Positions 7,137 to 13,676 of a stretch of DNA of 23,443 nucleotides are shown one piece after another. This DNA comes from Deltaproteobacteria bacterium (GTDB lineage Bacteria; Desulfobacterota_B; Binatia; UBA9968). Made by a program: the position numbers and the translations under genes. Below the pieces are notes generated by a model, which did not search any database, was not told the DNA's origin, and saw nothing but the letters and a program-made list of their open reading frames with translations. The stretch covers positions 1 through 23,443 of the forward strand of contig JACPSF010000481.1 in assembly GCA_016193385.1 (NCBI GenBank). Reading direction: 5' to 3'. Positions within the stretch are counted from its first letter, which is position 1, and each line of letters starts with the position of its first letter.

Positions 7137-7439
7137 TCATGACGGCCTAAACTGCTTTCGAGACTCCGAAACAACATATGACCGCACAGCATCCTCCGCC
7201 GAATTAACCGGCGGCACACCTAACACGGCAACATAGTGCGTCTTGGCATCGTCGCCCTTATAGCTCCATGCGTAGGCAATCTTAGCTTGCGGATGATTTT
7301 CTAAGTTAAATACTTCAACCACGCCCTGCCAGACGGTTTGGCCCTCGAAGGTTTCATGGATAGGCACAGAGCGAGCGTGTTTGCCCTTGCAGCCGTGCAA
7401 ATCCAAAATGGCCTTTTCTAACCGCTCGATCTCAGTCAT
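7137..7439 (-). CDS. Hypothetical protein translationally coupled to the transposase
   Basis: The 100-residue product starts MTEIERLEKAILDLHGCKGKHARSV at an ATG that overlaps the transposase stop (ATGA). The body has strand-like segments (TVWQGVVEVFNLE, KIAYAWSYKG, HYVAVLGVPPV) followed by a charged helix. I recognise no family. Coupling to the transposase suggests either an accessory transposition factor or a passenger gene expressed only with it. The frame is open upstream inside the transposase gene, but that extension is only the shadow of the transposase 3' end. Confidence 0.65.
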   Translation of the reverse strand: MTEIERLEKAILDLHGCKGKHARSVPIHETFEGQTVWQGVVEVFNLENHPQAKIAYAWSYKGDDAKTHYVAVLGVPPVNSAEDAVRSYVVSESRKQFRPS

Positions 7440-8260
7440 TGCGCCATTTCCACTAGATCCTTGACCGTCATTGGGCTTTTCGTAACTCCGGCTTCCATTG
7501 CCGGTGTCATTCGGATTGTACGATGGAAGCGCACGAAATTGTAATAGCAAAAGTATAAATCCATTGCCCGCTTAAAATTTTCTAACTTCTTGCTGAATGC
7601 ATTGGTGAGTCGGGTGAGGCGGCGGCAATGCATTCTGATGGTCAAATTCGAGCACTCAACGTAGGACGTGGACACAAGATCCATATTAGGAAAGCCGATC
7701 ACATCATTTTTTTCGACGCTGGATACTCTAGGCGGACTATAACGGCCACGGTCCGCCGGATCTTGTCTATACTCCTTTACGATAGTCGCATAATCGACCT
7801 GATGACCAAACTTCCGTTCAATGGCGTTAACGTATGGGGCAAAAGCATCACTCGAAAGCTGAATGCGGTTATGGAGGCGAGAGGCTAAATCGTCTACAAA
7901 TTCCTGCGTAGTTTCTGCTGTGCGCTTGCCGACTAGATATGAGGGAATCAATTTCGATTCAGCATCAAGGGCAACGAAAGTGTATTGATCGCCAACCTCT
8001 GACGGATTATCCTCATCGGTAACGTTCTTATTTTTCTTTCCGACGAATCCCCAAATCTCGTCAACCTCGATTCTCTTGCAGTTTAGATCACGGAGAGTCT
8101 TGTCACTGAAAGCCGCGCAGGATTCACCGACGCGCTGCATTAGACGAATGATTGTATCTCGATGAATGCCGGTAATTCTCTCTGTGCTTCTCACGCTAGA
8201 GCCTTCCGCCAACATCGCGATTGCGGCCACCTGTTTTCCCAGCTTAAGTATGTTTGCCAT
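7436..8260 (-). CDS. IS1-like DDE transposase
   Basis: The 274-residue protein has an N-terminal helix-turn-helix region (about 8-45, EGSSVRSTERITGIHRDTI). An RNase H-like catalytic core follows, with acidic residues at D67 (EVDEIW), D138 (LSSDAFAPY) and E202 (STSYVE), then NLTIRMHCRRLTRLTNAFSKK and a C-terminal YYNFVRFHRTIRMTPAMEAG. This block order is that of the IS1-family-annotated transposases common in environmental genomes. The gene is full length without frameshift. AAGGGAGAG precedes the ATG. Immediately upstream lies the divergent ribbon-helix-helix gene and a large operator-like palindrome, so the repressor probably controls transposase expression. Confidence 0.88.
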   Translation of the reverse strand: MANILKLGKQVAAIAMLAEGSSVRSTERITGIHRDTIIRLMQRVGESCAAFSDKTLRDLNCKRIEVDEIWGFVGKKNKNVTDEDNPSEVGDQYTFVALDAESKLIPSYLVGKRTAETTQEFVDDLASRLHNRIQLSSDAFAPYVNAIERKFGHQVDYATIVKEYRQDPADRGRYSPPRVSSVEKNDVIGFPNMDLVSTSYVECSNLTIRMHCRRLTRLTNAFSKKLENFKRAMDLYFCYYNFVRFHRTIRMTPAMEAGVTKSPMTVKDLVEMAQ

Positions 8261-8288
8261 TAGACTCTCCCTTGTATTTGATCTGAAA

Positions 8289-8339
8289 TTAATGTATCAC
8301 AACAACTGTAAGTTGTCAAGCATTATTGTGATACATTAA
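8289..8339. promoter_or_regulatory. Operator-like nested inverted repeats between transposase and RHH genes
   Basis: Perfect 14-bp arms TTAATGTATCACAA (8289-8302) and TTGTGATACATTAA (8326-8339) enclose a smaller dyad ACAACT-GTA-AGTTGT (8302-8316). The right arm ends 5 nt before the RHH start codon, leaving no room for a normal ribosome site. A related half-site (GTAACACAACAAC, 8539-8551; 12 of 13 identical to 8294-8306) lies just after the RHH gene. RHH proteins bind such repeated short sites, so autoregulation and transposase repression are likely. Confidence 0.7.
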
Positions 8340-8344
8340 GTCAC

Positions 8345-8542
8345 ATGGCCGAAAAGAAGAAAAAACCTGGCAGGCCCTTTTTGCCGAAAGATCAAGCCAA
8401 GAAGCAAGTCGTTCACGTACGACTACAGCCCGACGAAAGAGCACTTTTCGAACAAGCGGCCCAAAAAGCTGGGTTAAGATTATCTGAATGGATTAGACGG
8501 GCCTTGAAATCAGCACTTGACAAAGGTATAGTATTATTGTAA
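8345..8542 (+). CDS. Ribbon-helix-helix DNA-binding protein, putative element regulator
   Basis: The 65-residue protein has a basic N-terminal arm with an AT-hook-like KPGRP (7-11). A beta strand (QVVHVRLQ, 21-28) and two helices (PDERALFEQAAQKAG and LSEWIRRALKSALDKG) give the MetJ/Arc ribbon-helix-helix pattern. It is transcribed divergently from the transposase. The start lacks a Shine-Dalgarno and sits directly after the operator palindrome, so the message may be leaderless. Its stop is TAA, the codon that the element's own tRNA-like RNA would read; read-through would add 16 residues to a TGA at 8591-8593. Confidence 0.75.
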   Translation: MAEKKKKPGRPFLPKDQAKKQVVHVRLQPDERALFEQAAQKAGLRLSEWIRRALKSALDKGIVLL

Positions 8543-8555
8543 CACAACAACACAG

Positions 8556-8652
8556 TGGCGGAGGGTGTGGGAGTCAAACCCCATCGCTGCTGACACAGCG
8601 CGCCCTTGGGGTGTAAAGCCCCTTTATCGGCTCGGCCTACGGGACACCCTCC
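8556..8652 (-). tRNA. Unusual 9/3-type tRNA-like gene, anticodon UUA (reads UAA), class II
   Basis: Read on the minus strand from 8652, a 9-bp acceptor stem GGAGGGTGT/ACACCCTCC (8652-8644 with 8568-8560) is followed at the 3' end by G73 and an encoded CCA (8558-8556). The T-arm is a 3-bp GGG/CCC stem around TTTGACT (8581-8569). A 4-bp GGGG/CCCC anticodon stem (8622-8619 with 8611-8608) holds the 7-nt loop CTTTACA with U33 and anticodon TTA (8616-8614). A long variable region (8607-8582) can form GCTG-TGT-CAGC. The 9+3 acceptor branch totals 12 bp, as in the non-canonical 9/3 tRNAs described in bacteria. G73 plus a long variable arm suggests serine identity. Oddities are C37, U56 instead of C56, and a D-arm (8643-8623) without an obvious standard stem. 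Confidence 0.72.
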
Positions 8653-8676
8653 GTCTTTTCACACAAGCGCATAAGG

Positions 8677-8759
8677 TGCTTGCCACGACCCACTCTTGGT
8701 TCCCCGCTAAGGTCCCTAGAGTGGGTCTTCTGGTTTTAGGCCCCCTACATCGGCAAGCA
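8677..8759 (-). ncRNA. Structured hairpin RNA candidate next to the tRNA-like gene
   Basis: Nested perfect inverted repeats TGCTTGCC/GGCAAGCA (8677-8684 with 8752-8759) and GACCCACTCT/AGAGTGGGTC (8687-8696 with 8718-8727) form a long interrupted stem-loop. No coding sequence is convincing here. It lies 24 bp upstream of the tRNA-like gene on that gene's strand, so it may be the 5' part of the same primary transcript or a separate small RNA. The strand assignment rests on that proximity only. No known RNA family is recognised. Confidence 0.5.
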
Positions 8760-8835
8760 TGGACGCAAGAGGCGATACCCTCCTCATAACATCACCCCCG
8801 ATCACATTATCATACGTAGACTTAGGCTATTTTTT

Positions 8836-9261
8836 TCATAATAGAGACGATTCCGTCTTTCTAGGCCTACCAGGTTTCCGTAGCTGCGGTTGTTTACTTT
8901 CTAGCCCGTCCGATGTTATCTCGATTTCTAGCATTTTCTCTTTCGGATTCCATTCCGCAGCAAAAGATCGAGTTTTGGAAAAATCGTAATTAATATGCAC
9001 AAAGAATGTTTTCGCAGAAAAACTCGCGCCGCTGCCTTTTTTACTAAAAGCAAGACGATAGGCTCTCGTATCGGTCTTTGGTCCTTGCTGAATACCTATT
9101 TTGAGTTCATCCTTGTCCCAAAGTAATAGCACGTACTCGACCCCATTTTTTCGTAGAATCGCAGTCGCTGATTGATTAATCCCTACTCTACCGAACGAAT
9201 TTATACTTATTGCAGGGGTTCCCGTACGAACTACTTTTCGGGCAAACACTTCATATCCCAT
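8836..9261 (-). CDS. Hypothetical protein with C-terminal AT-hook, transposon cargo
   Basis: The 141-residue product is unrecognised. It has alternating strand-like segments (ATAILRKNGVEYVLLLWDKDELKIGI broken by turns, AYRLAFSK, KTFFVHINYD, MLEIEITSDG). It ends with a basic AT-hook-like tail, KPGRPRK at 129-135. The same KPGRP element occurs at the N-terminus of the ribbon-helix-helix protein in this element. A good GGGAGGT ribosome site supports the ATG. It may bind AT-rich DNA as an accessory of transposition or regulation; this is inferred from the tail only. Confidence 0.65.
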   Translation of the reverse strand: MGYEVFARKVVRTGTPAISINSFGRVGINQSATAILRKNGVEYVLLLWDKDELKIGIQQGPKTDTRAYRLAFSKKGSGASFSAKTFFVHINYDFSKTRSFAAEWNPKEKMLEIEITSDGLESKQPQLRKPGRPRKTESSLL

Positions 9262-9397
9262 ATAGATCTACCTCCCTGTCAATGCCATACTAGCATACTG
9301 AGCCGCCGTGTCAAGTCCCCTCGCTGTTCCAGAGCCAGCGTCACTTGTCACACTTGTATCGTGTTTTAAAAGAAAGGTCAAATGGGTAAGAGTTAGG

Positions 9398-9414
9398 CAA
9401 ATTAGGACACCGCC
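9398..9414 (-). repeat. Right terminal inverted repeat of the element
   Basis: CAAATTAGGACACCGCC is the exact reverse complement of 6852-6868. About 136 bp between the neighbouring gene start (9261) and this repeat hold no gene that I can support. Confidence 0.92.
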
Positions 9415-9422
9415 ATTTTTCC
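9415..9422. repeat. Target-site duplication, right copy (ATTTTTCC)
   Basis: It is identical to 6844-6851 and directly abuts the right terminal repeat. Removing the element plus one copy restores a continuous spacer between the MBL-fold gene and dksA. Confidence 0.9.
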
Positions 9423-9430
9423 CCGCTTGT

Positions 9431-9459
9431 TTTACTTCGCCGCCCACAAGTGTTATAAA
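9431..9459 (+). promoter_or_regulatory. Candidate promoter for dksA-galU
   Basis: TTTACT (9431-9436) and TATAAA (9454-9459) are separated by 17 nt, 9 bp inside the chromosome from the transposon junction. The match is moderate. The insertion left this promoter intact but may have removed any read-through from the upstream genes. Confidence 0.4.
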
Positions 9460-9494
9460 AACGGGGATCGACTCTTTACTTGCAAAGCGCTTTC

Positions 9495-9860
9495 GTGAAT
9501 CAGAGGGAAATCAACTTTTTCCGCCGGCTCCTCAGACGGCGGATGCAGGAACTCCTTTCCGAGGCGGGCAAGACGGTTGAGGGGATGGATCAAGTGGAGC
9601 ACTTTCCTGACCCAACAGACCGAGCGTCGCTGGAGGCTGACCGCAACTCCATCCTGCGCATCCGTGATCGGGAGCGCAAGCTCATGCTCAAGATACAGGA
9701 AGCCCTCAGGCGTTTGGACCGGGGGGAATATGGGATCTGTGAGGCCTGCGGCGAAAAGATCGGCATAGACCGTTTGAAGGCTCGCCCTGTCACCACGCTT
9801 TGCATTGATTGCAAGTCAACTCAGGAAGTCGAAGAGAGAAAATCCAGGCGCCTAGTCTAG
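9495..9860 (+). CDS. dksA: DksA/TraR-family zinc-finger transcription factor
   Basis: The 121-residue protein has a coiled-coil N-terminal half and the conserved block FPDPTDRASLEADRN (37-51) followed by LRIRDRERKLMLKIQEALRRLDRGEYG. A C4 zinc finger is made by C82-x2-C85 and C103-x2-C106 with RLKARPVTTLCIDC. DksA binds the RNA polymerase secondary channel and works with ppGpp. The GTG start at 9495 is chosen because it gives the usual eight residues before the FF/YF of the first helix; a TTG at 9480 would add five residues. No clear Shine-Dalgarno is seen. galU follows 16 nt after the stop, so the two are likely cotranscribed. Confidence 0.88.
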   Translation: MNQREINFFRRLLRRRMQELLSEAGKTVEGMDQVEHFPDPTDRASLEADRNSILRIRDRERKLMLKIQEALRRLDRGEYGICEACGEKIGIDRLKARPVTTLCIDCKSTQEVEERKSRRLV

Positions 9861-9876
9861 CATTTCCTCCTTTCGG

Positions 9877-10743
9877 ATGAAGATCAAAAAGGCTGTCATA
9901 CCCGTGGCCGGTTTGGGCACGCGTCTTCTGCCAGCCACCAAAACAGTGCCGAAGGAACTCCTGCCGATCGTCGACATCCCGGCCGTCCAGTACGTCGTCG
10001 AGGAGGCGGTCTCAGCCGGCATCAACGAGGTTATCTTCGTAACCGGAAGAGGAAAGGACAGCATCGAGGATCATTTCGACTTTGCCCCGGAACTGGAGCA
10101 AGTCCTTGAGGAACGGGGGCAGAAAGAGACTGTGGAAGCGATCAAGCGGATTTCCGAGATGATCGAAGTCGTCGCCGTCCGGCAGAAAAGGCCGTTGGGT
10201 CTGGGACACGCCATTCTCTGCGCGCGGGATCTGATTGGAGACGAACCTTTCGCAGTCCTGCTCGCGGATGACCTTATCGATGCCCAGGTCCCCTGTGTCC
10301 GACAGCTCCTGAACGTCTTCGAAGAGAGGGGAGAGTCTGTGGTCGCCCTCATGCAGGTGGCCTCGGAAGAGGTCCATCGATACGGCGTCATCGGTGGCCC
10401 TCAAATCCAGTCACGCTTGTACGAAATCGAAACCATGGTGGAAAAACCGTCTCGCCAGGAGGCTCCTTCTCGACTCGCGATCATCGGTCGCTATGTCCTC
10501 CGGCCGGAGATCTTCTCCCAGCTCGGGCGACTCGTGCCCGGCAGAGGCGGTGAGATCCAGCTAACCGACGGGCTTGTCAGCTTGCAGCAGGAACGGAAAG
10601 TCTACGGATACGAGTTCATGGGGGAAAGGTACGACGTCGGAGACAAGTTAGGCTTTGTGATGGCCAATGTGGCCTACGCCTTGAAAAGACCGGAACTCCG
10701 TGGTGAGATGAAAAACTATCTCCGATCCGTGATCGACGTCTAG
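9877..10743 (+). CDS. galU: UTP--glucose-1-phosphate uridylyltransferase
   Basis: The 288-residue protein makes UDP-glucose from UTP and glucose 1-phosphate for envelope polysaccharides. The nucleotidyltransferase signature GLGTRLLPATK lies at residues 12-22, followed by KELLP at 27-31. Next come the GalU-specific VTGRGKDSIEDHFD, a QKRPLGLGHA substrate loop, LLADDLI with metal-binding aspartates, and EKP around residue 190. The length is normal for bacterial GalU. The start ATG lacks a strong Shine-Dalgarno (upstream is TTTCCTCCTTTCGG), suggesting coupling to dksA translation. Confidence 0.95.
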   Translation: MKIKKAVIPVAGLGTRLLPATKTVPKELLPIVDIPAVQYVVEEAVSAGINEVIFVTGRGKDSIEDHFDFAPELEQVLEERGQKETVEAIKRISEMIEVVAVRQKRPLGLGHAILCARDLIGDEPFAVLLADDLIDAQVPCVRQLLNVFEERGESVVALMQVASEEVHRYGVIGGPQIQSRLYEIETMVEKPSRQEAPSRLAIIGRYVLRPEIFSQLGRLVPGRGGEIQLTDGLVSLQQERKVYGYEFMGERYDVGDKLGFVMANVAYALKRPELRGEMKNYLRSVIDV

Positions 10744-10785
10744 GCCGTGGTCGGGTCTTTCCCAGTTTCCGGAATTCGGTTTTGT

Positions 10786-10861
10786 GGGGCCGTAGCTCAG
10801 CTGGGAGAGCGTCGCGTTCGCAACGCGAAGGTCGGGGGTTCGACTCCCCTCGGCTCCACCA
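10786..10861 (+). tRNA. tRNA-Ala (CGC)
   Basis: This is a canonical 76-nt cloverleaf with encoded CCA. The acceptor GGGGCCG pairs with CGGCTCC and has the alanine identity wobble G3-U70. The D-arm is GCTCAGCTGGGAGAGC, the anticodon stem TCGCG/CGCGA with loop TTCGCAA gives anticodon CGC, and the T-loop is TTCGACT. A small GCGGCG-CTT-CGCCGC hairpin follows at 10870-10884. Confidence 0.97.
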
Positions 10862-11063
10862 TTCGACTCGCGGCGCTTCGCCGCTCGCTCATGGCAGGCC
10901 ACACCCGTTCCCGGACTCGACGATCTAACGAGCACATCCGCCCTCTTCCCAAGGATTGGTAACGACACCGCGATCTAGACGAATAATAGAGACAACGGCA
11001 GACTTTGGACAAATTGCTGGATCAGGACTTCCATGAGAGCACCCGTCGGCCGGCCCTAACGGT

Positions 11064-11699
11064 TCATCTATTGCGGTTGGGTTGATGCTCAGCGCGCCCG
11101 CCCGCGCCTCCGTTAACCTGCACGACAGCCCACCCGGCGGCTGGGTGGTAGCTGACCGTGCTGATGCCGCAGGGATCGACGTGAAAGGTGCGGTAGCTGT
11201 TGAGCGGAGTGTCGGTAATCCGGCAGAGGACGGCGAGTATCGGAAAGTTGTGGCTGACGATGACCACATTCTCTTCAGGCTCGTGGCGCCGCACGATACG
11301 GTTCACGCCGTCCCATGCCCTCGCATCGACCTCGATCAGTCTCTCTCCCCCGGGAACGGCGGCTTCCGCTGGCTGGTCCCTCCACTGTTCGATGAAGTCG
11401 GGAAAGCCGGCGCGAATTTCGGCGAACGTCAAGCCTTCGAGCGCGCCGTGATCGAGCTCGCGCAAGCTCGCCTCGATAGCCACCTCGAGGCCATGGGGTT
11501 GGCCGATAAAGTGCGCCGTCTGCACCGCCCGTTTGAGATCGCTGGAATAGATCGCACGGATGCTCTGCCCGCTGAGATGCGCAGCGATCTCCTGCGCCTG
11601 TCGAATACCGGTTTCGTTGAGTTCGAGATCCGTGGCGCCCTGGCACCGCCCTTGAAGGTTCCAGTCGGTCGCACCGTGCCGCAAGAGTAAGAGTCGCAT
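11064..11699 (-). CDS. Histidine phosphatase superfamily protein (phosphoglycerate-mutase-like)
   Basis: The 211-residue protein starts MRLLLLRHGATDWN, with catalytic H8 in the RHG motif. It also has YSSDLKRAVQTA (R57), an ELDHGALEG acid motif (E81 onward) and the second histidine H150 in VIVSHNF. This set of four residues defines the branch that includes cofactor-dependent phosphoglycerate mutases, CobC and broad phosphatases. The protein is shorter than GpmA, so a phosphatase such as CobC/PhoE-type is more likely than a glycolytic mutase. The substrate cannot be read. It follows ppiD on the same strand after 66 nt and may be cotranscribed. Confidence 0.88.
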   Translation of the reverse strand: MRLLLLRHGATDWNLQGRCQGATDLELNETGIRQAQEIAAHLSGQSIRAIYSSDLKRAVQTAHFIGQPHGLEVAIEASLRELDHGALEGLTFAEIRAGFPDFIEQWRDQPAEAAVPGGERLIEVDARAWDGVNRIVRRHEPEENVVIVSHNFPILAVLCRITDTPLNSYRTFHVDPCGISTVSYHPAAGWAVVQVNGGAGGRAEHQPNRNR

Positions 11700-11765
11700 C
11701 TTTCCAATAGCTGAAACCAGGCGCCGACACCCGCTACACCAGGTCTCCCTTCGTATCCCTCGCCG

Positions 11766-13676
11766 TCATTTCTGTTCCAGGTATTCCGGGCTAATCTCGA
11801 TTCGCGCCTTCGCCTTGAGGGCCTCGAGGAATTTTTCCAGCGCTCTTTGGCGCTTCTCAGTGAGCAGCTCTCCCCTCAGGCGTTGCTCTTCCTTGGGGAA
11901 AAGCGCCATATCCGCCTCCTCGCTGTCTTTCAAGGCGAAAACGAAGGCGGCACTCCCCTGCGTGTAGATCCGCTGAGCGATCGGCTGATAGCGAGACAAG
12001 GAGAGCGCGGCGGGCCGCACTTCCTGTAGGGCTCCAATCTTGGGAATTTCGCTCGCGCCGCGACGAAACCGGCCGGTCTCTTCCAAACGCAGTCCGTGCT
12101 GATGGGCAAGCCTCCCTGGGTCTTTTTCTTTCCTGAGCTCTTCCAGCAACACCTTGGCCTTCTGGAGGGCCAACTCAAAGGCCTTGGTCTCCCGAAGCTT
12201 TCTTTCGATCTGCGGACGCACCGCCTCCAGGGATGGAATCGAAGGCTCTCTCCTCCCTTTGCTCCTCAAGAGATAATAGGCCTTCGGCCCTTCGACAACG
12301 GGCCCGAGCTCCTTCGCGCCGAGGGCGAGGGCGGTTTTGATGAACCCCTCCACTGGCCCGACCTCCGGCACTCCCTCGGAACGAGAAAACCATGGACTCA
12401 CCCTCGACGGGACCCCTCTCGCTTGGGCAAGGGCCGAAAAATCCGCACCCGAGAGCGCCTTCGCCCGGTCCTCATCGACGGCTTTCCCCGCTTCTCGCAT
12501 TCCCTTTTCCACCTTGATCGCCCGGACGATCTCAGCTGTAGCTTCCTTGAGGCTTCTGGTTTTCTCTTCCCTGGTCTCCTCCACTCTCAGAATGTGAATT
12601 CCCAACGGCGATTCCAGAAGGTCGCTGATCTCTCCCTGCTTCAAGCCGAACGCCACCCTGTCCAACGCGGGCAACATCTGCCCCTGTGTCAACCAGCCAA
12701 TATCTCCGCCCTGGGAAGCGCTCGCCTCCTCGGAATATTCCTTCGCCAGTTGAGCGAAATCCTTTCCGCTGCGGACCTCGCGCAGCACGCTCTGCGCCTT
12801 CTGACGGATCAGCTCCTTTTGCTCCCGCTCCGCCTGCTCCGGGACACGTAAAAAAATGTGGCGCAGGCGCGCCGCCCTGGGCTGGCGAAATTTCGTCTCT
12901 TTGTTGACTTTGTAGTAATCCTCGATTTCGGCCTGGCTGACCTCGACTTTAAACGCGAACCGTTCAAACGGATACGTCAGGTATTCCACCTGAACCCGCA
13001 AGGGCTCTTTGAGCGACTCCCGATTGCGCTCGTAATAACTCTTGACCTCCTCCGGCGCGACCTTGACTTCGCCCAAAAAGTGGTCGGCCGCCAAGCGGAT
13101 GAAGGCGAGATTCAAGCTTTCCCGCTCAAAGCGATAGCGGTCTTTGAGTTCCCTCTCCGTGACCTGCACGCCGTCCTGCACGATAGCGTAAAGCCTTTGA
13201 ATGGTCATCTGTTCCCTCTGCTCGGCTTCAAATTGCCCCGGGATCAGGCGGTTGGTGCGTAGCGCCTGACGGTAGCGGTCTTGGCTAAAGCGTCCGTTGA
13301 CCTGGAAGACCGGGACACGAGCGATCGCGTTGGCGAGCTCTTCATCGCTGACCAGCATGCCGAGCCTTTCGGCCTCCTGCAGCAACAGCCGCTTTTGGAT
13401 CAGATCCTCTAAAACGGCACCCCGCAGGTTGAGATTTCTAATCATCTCCTCAGTCAGAGCGTCCCGGAACAGGTTGCGGTAGTTCTCAAGAAGGCGCTGA
13501 TAATGGAGCTCAAATTCTCTCGGGGTCAGGGCCTCGCCATTGATGGTGGCGACGCTGGCGCGCCGGGGATCATTAACATAACTGCCGACCCCCCAGAGCG
13601 CGAACACGACCACGATGATGCCGACGAGAAAGACGATGACCCAGGATCTTTTGCGCTTACGAAGTACATCAAGCAT
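11766..13676 (-). CDS. ppiD: PpiD/SurA-type membrane-anchored peptidyl-prolyl isomerase
   Basis: The 636-residue protein has a basic cytoplasmic tip (MLDVLRKRKR), one membrane helix at about 11-33, and a SurA_N-like chaperone region (about 36-200). A parvulin domain at about 268-367 has the expected RLRHIFLRV, FAQLAKEYSEEASASQGGDIGWL and GLKQGEISDLLESPLGIHILRVEE motifs. A long C-terminal region follows, as in PpiD. The orientation places the chaperone in the periplasm, where it would help outer-membrane and secreted proteins fold. Its length matches PpiD. It is transcribed divergently from mreB across a 203-bp spacer. Confidence 0.88.
   Translation of the reverse strand: MLDVLRKRKRSWVIVFLVGIIVVVFALWGVGSYVNDPRRASVATINGEALTPREFELHYQRLLENYRNLFRDALTEEMIRNLNLRGAVLEDLIQKRLLLQEAERLGMLVSDEELANAIARVPVFQVNGRFSQDRYRQALRTNRLIPGQFEAEQREQMTIQRLYAIVQDGVQVTERELKDRYRFERESLNLAFIRLAADHFLGEVKVAPEEVKSYYERNRESLKEPLRVQVEYLTYPFERFAFKVEVSQAEIEDYYKVNKETKFRQPRAARLRHIFLRVPEQAEREQKELIRQKAQSVLREVRSGKDFAQLAKEYSEEASASQGGDIGWLTQGQMLPALDRVAFGLKQGEISDLLESPLGIHILRVEETREEKTRSLKEATAEIVRAIKVEKGMREAGKAVDEDRAKALSGADFSALAQARGVPSRVSPWFSRSEGVPEVGPVEGFIKTALALGAKELGPVVEGPKAYYLLRSKGRREPSIPSLEAVRPQIERKLRETKAFELALQKAKVLLEELRKEKDPGRLAHQHGLRLEETGRFRRGASEIPKIGALQEVRPAALSLSRYQPIAQRIYTQGSAAFVFALKDSEEADMALFPKEEQRLRGELLTEKRQRALEKFLEALKAKARIEISPEYLEQK

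Larger units (their letters stand above)
6852..9414. mobile_element. IS1-like transposable element of 2563 bp with cargo and a tRNA-like RNA
   Basis: The element is bounded by a 17-bp perfect terminal inverted repeat (GGCGGTGTCCTAATTTG at 6852-6868, its complement at 9398-9414) and flanked by 8-bp direct repeats. Inside are three minus-strand genes read in the order transposase, 100-residue protein and CxxC/HxxC protein. There is also a plus-strand ribbon-helix-helix gene, a minus-strand gene with an AT-hook tail, a tRNA-like RNA and a second hairpin RNA. Base composition is visibly AT-richer than the flanking chromosome. The perfect ends and target duplication, together with an intact transposase, argue for recent insertion. 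It is much longer than a typical one-gene IS, so it is better viewed as an IS-type transposon with its own passenger set. Confidence 0.88.

Noticed and set aside
8289..8339. 14-bp inverted repeats as the ends of the insertion
   Set aside because: They lie between two divergent genes and do not flank the transposase; the 17-bp ends with target duplication at 6852 and 9414 define the element.
8560..8652. A plus-strand tRNA over the same stem
   Set aside because: The acceptor pairing is symmetric, but the T-loop (TTTGACT), G73, CCA and U33-containing anticodon loop are only in order on the minus strand.
8556..8652. Selenocysteine tRNA
   Set aside because: The 3' half resembles tRNA-Sec, but the anticodon is UUA rather than UCA, there is no 6-bp D-stem, and no selA, selB or selD is in the window.
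8565..8989. Plus-strand small frames across the RNA region
   Set aside because: They run through the tRNA-like and hairpin stems or antisense to the 141-residue gene, and have no ribosome sites or recognisable protein features.
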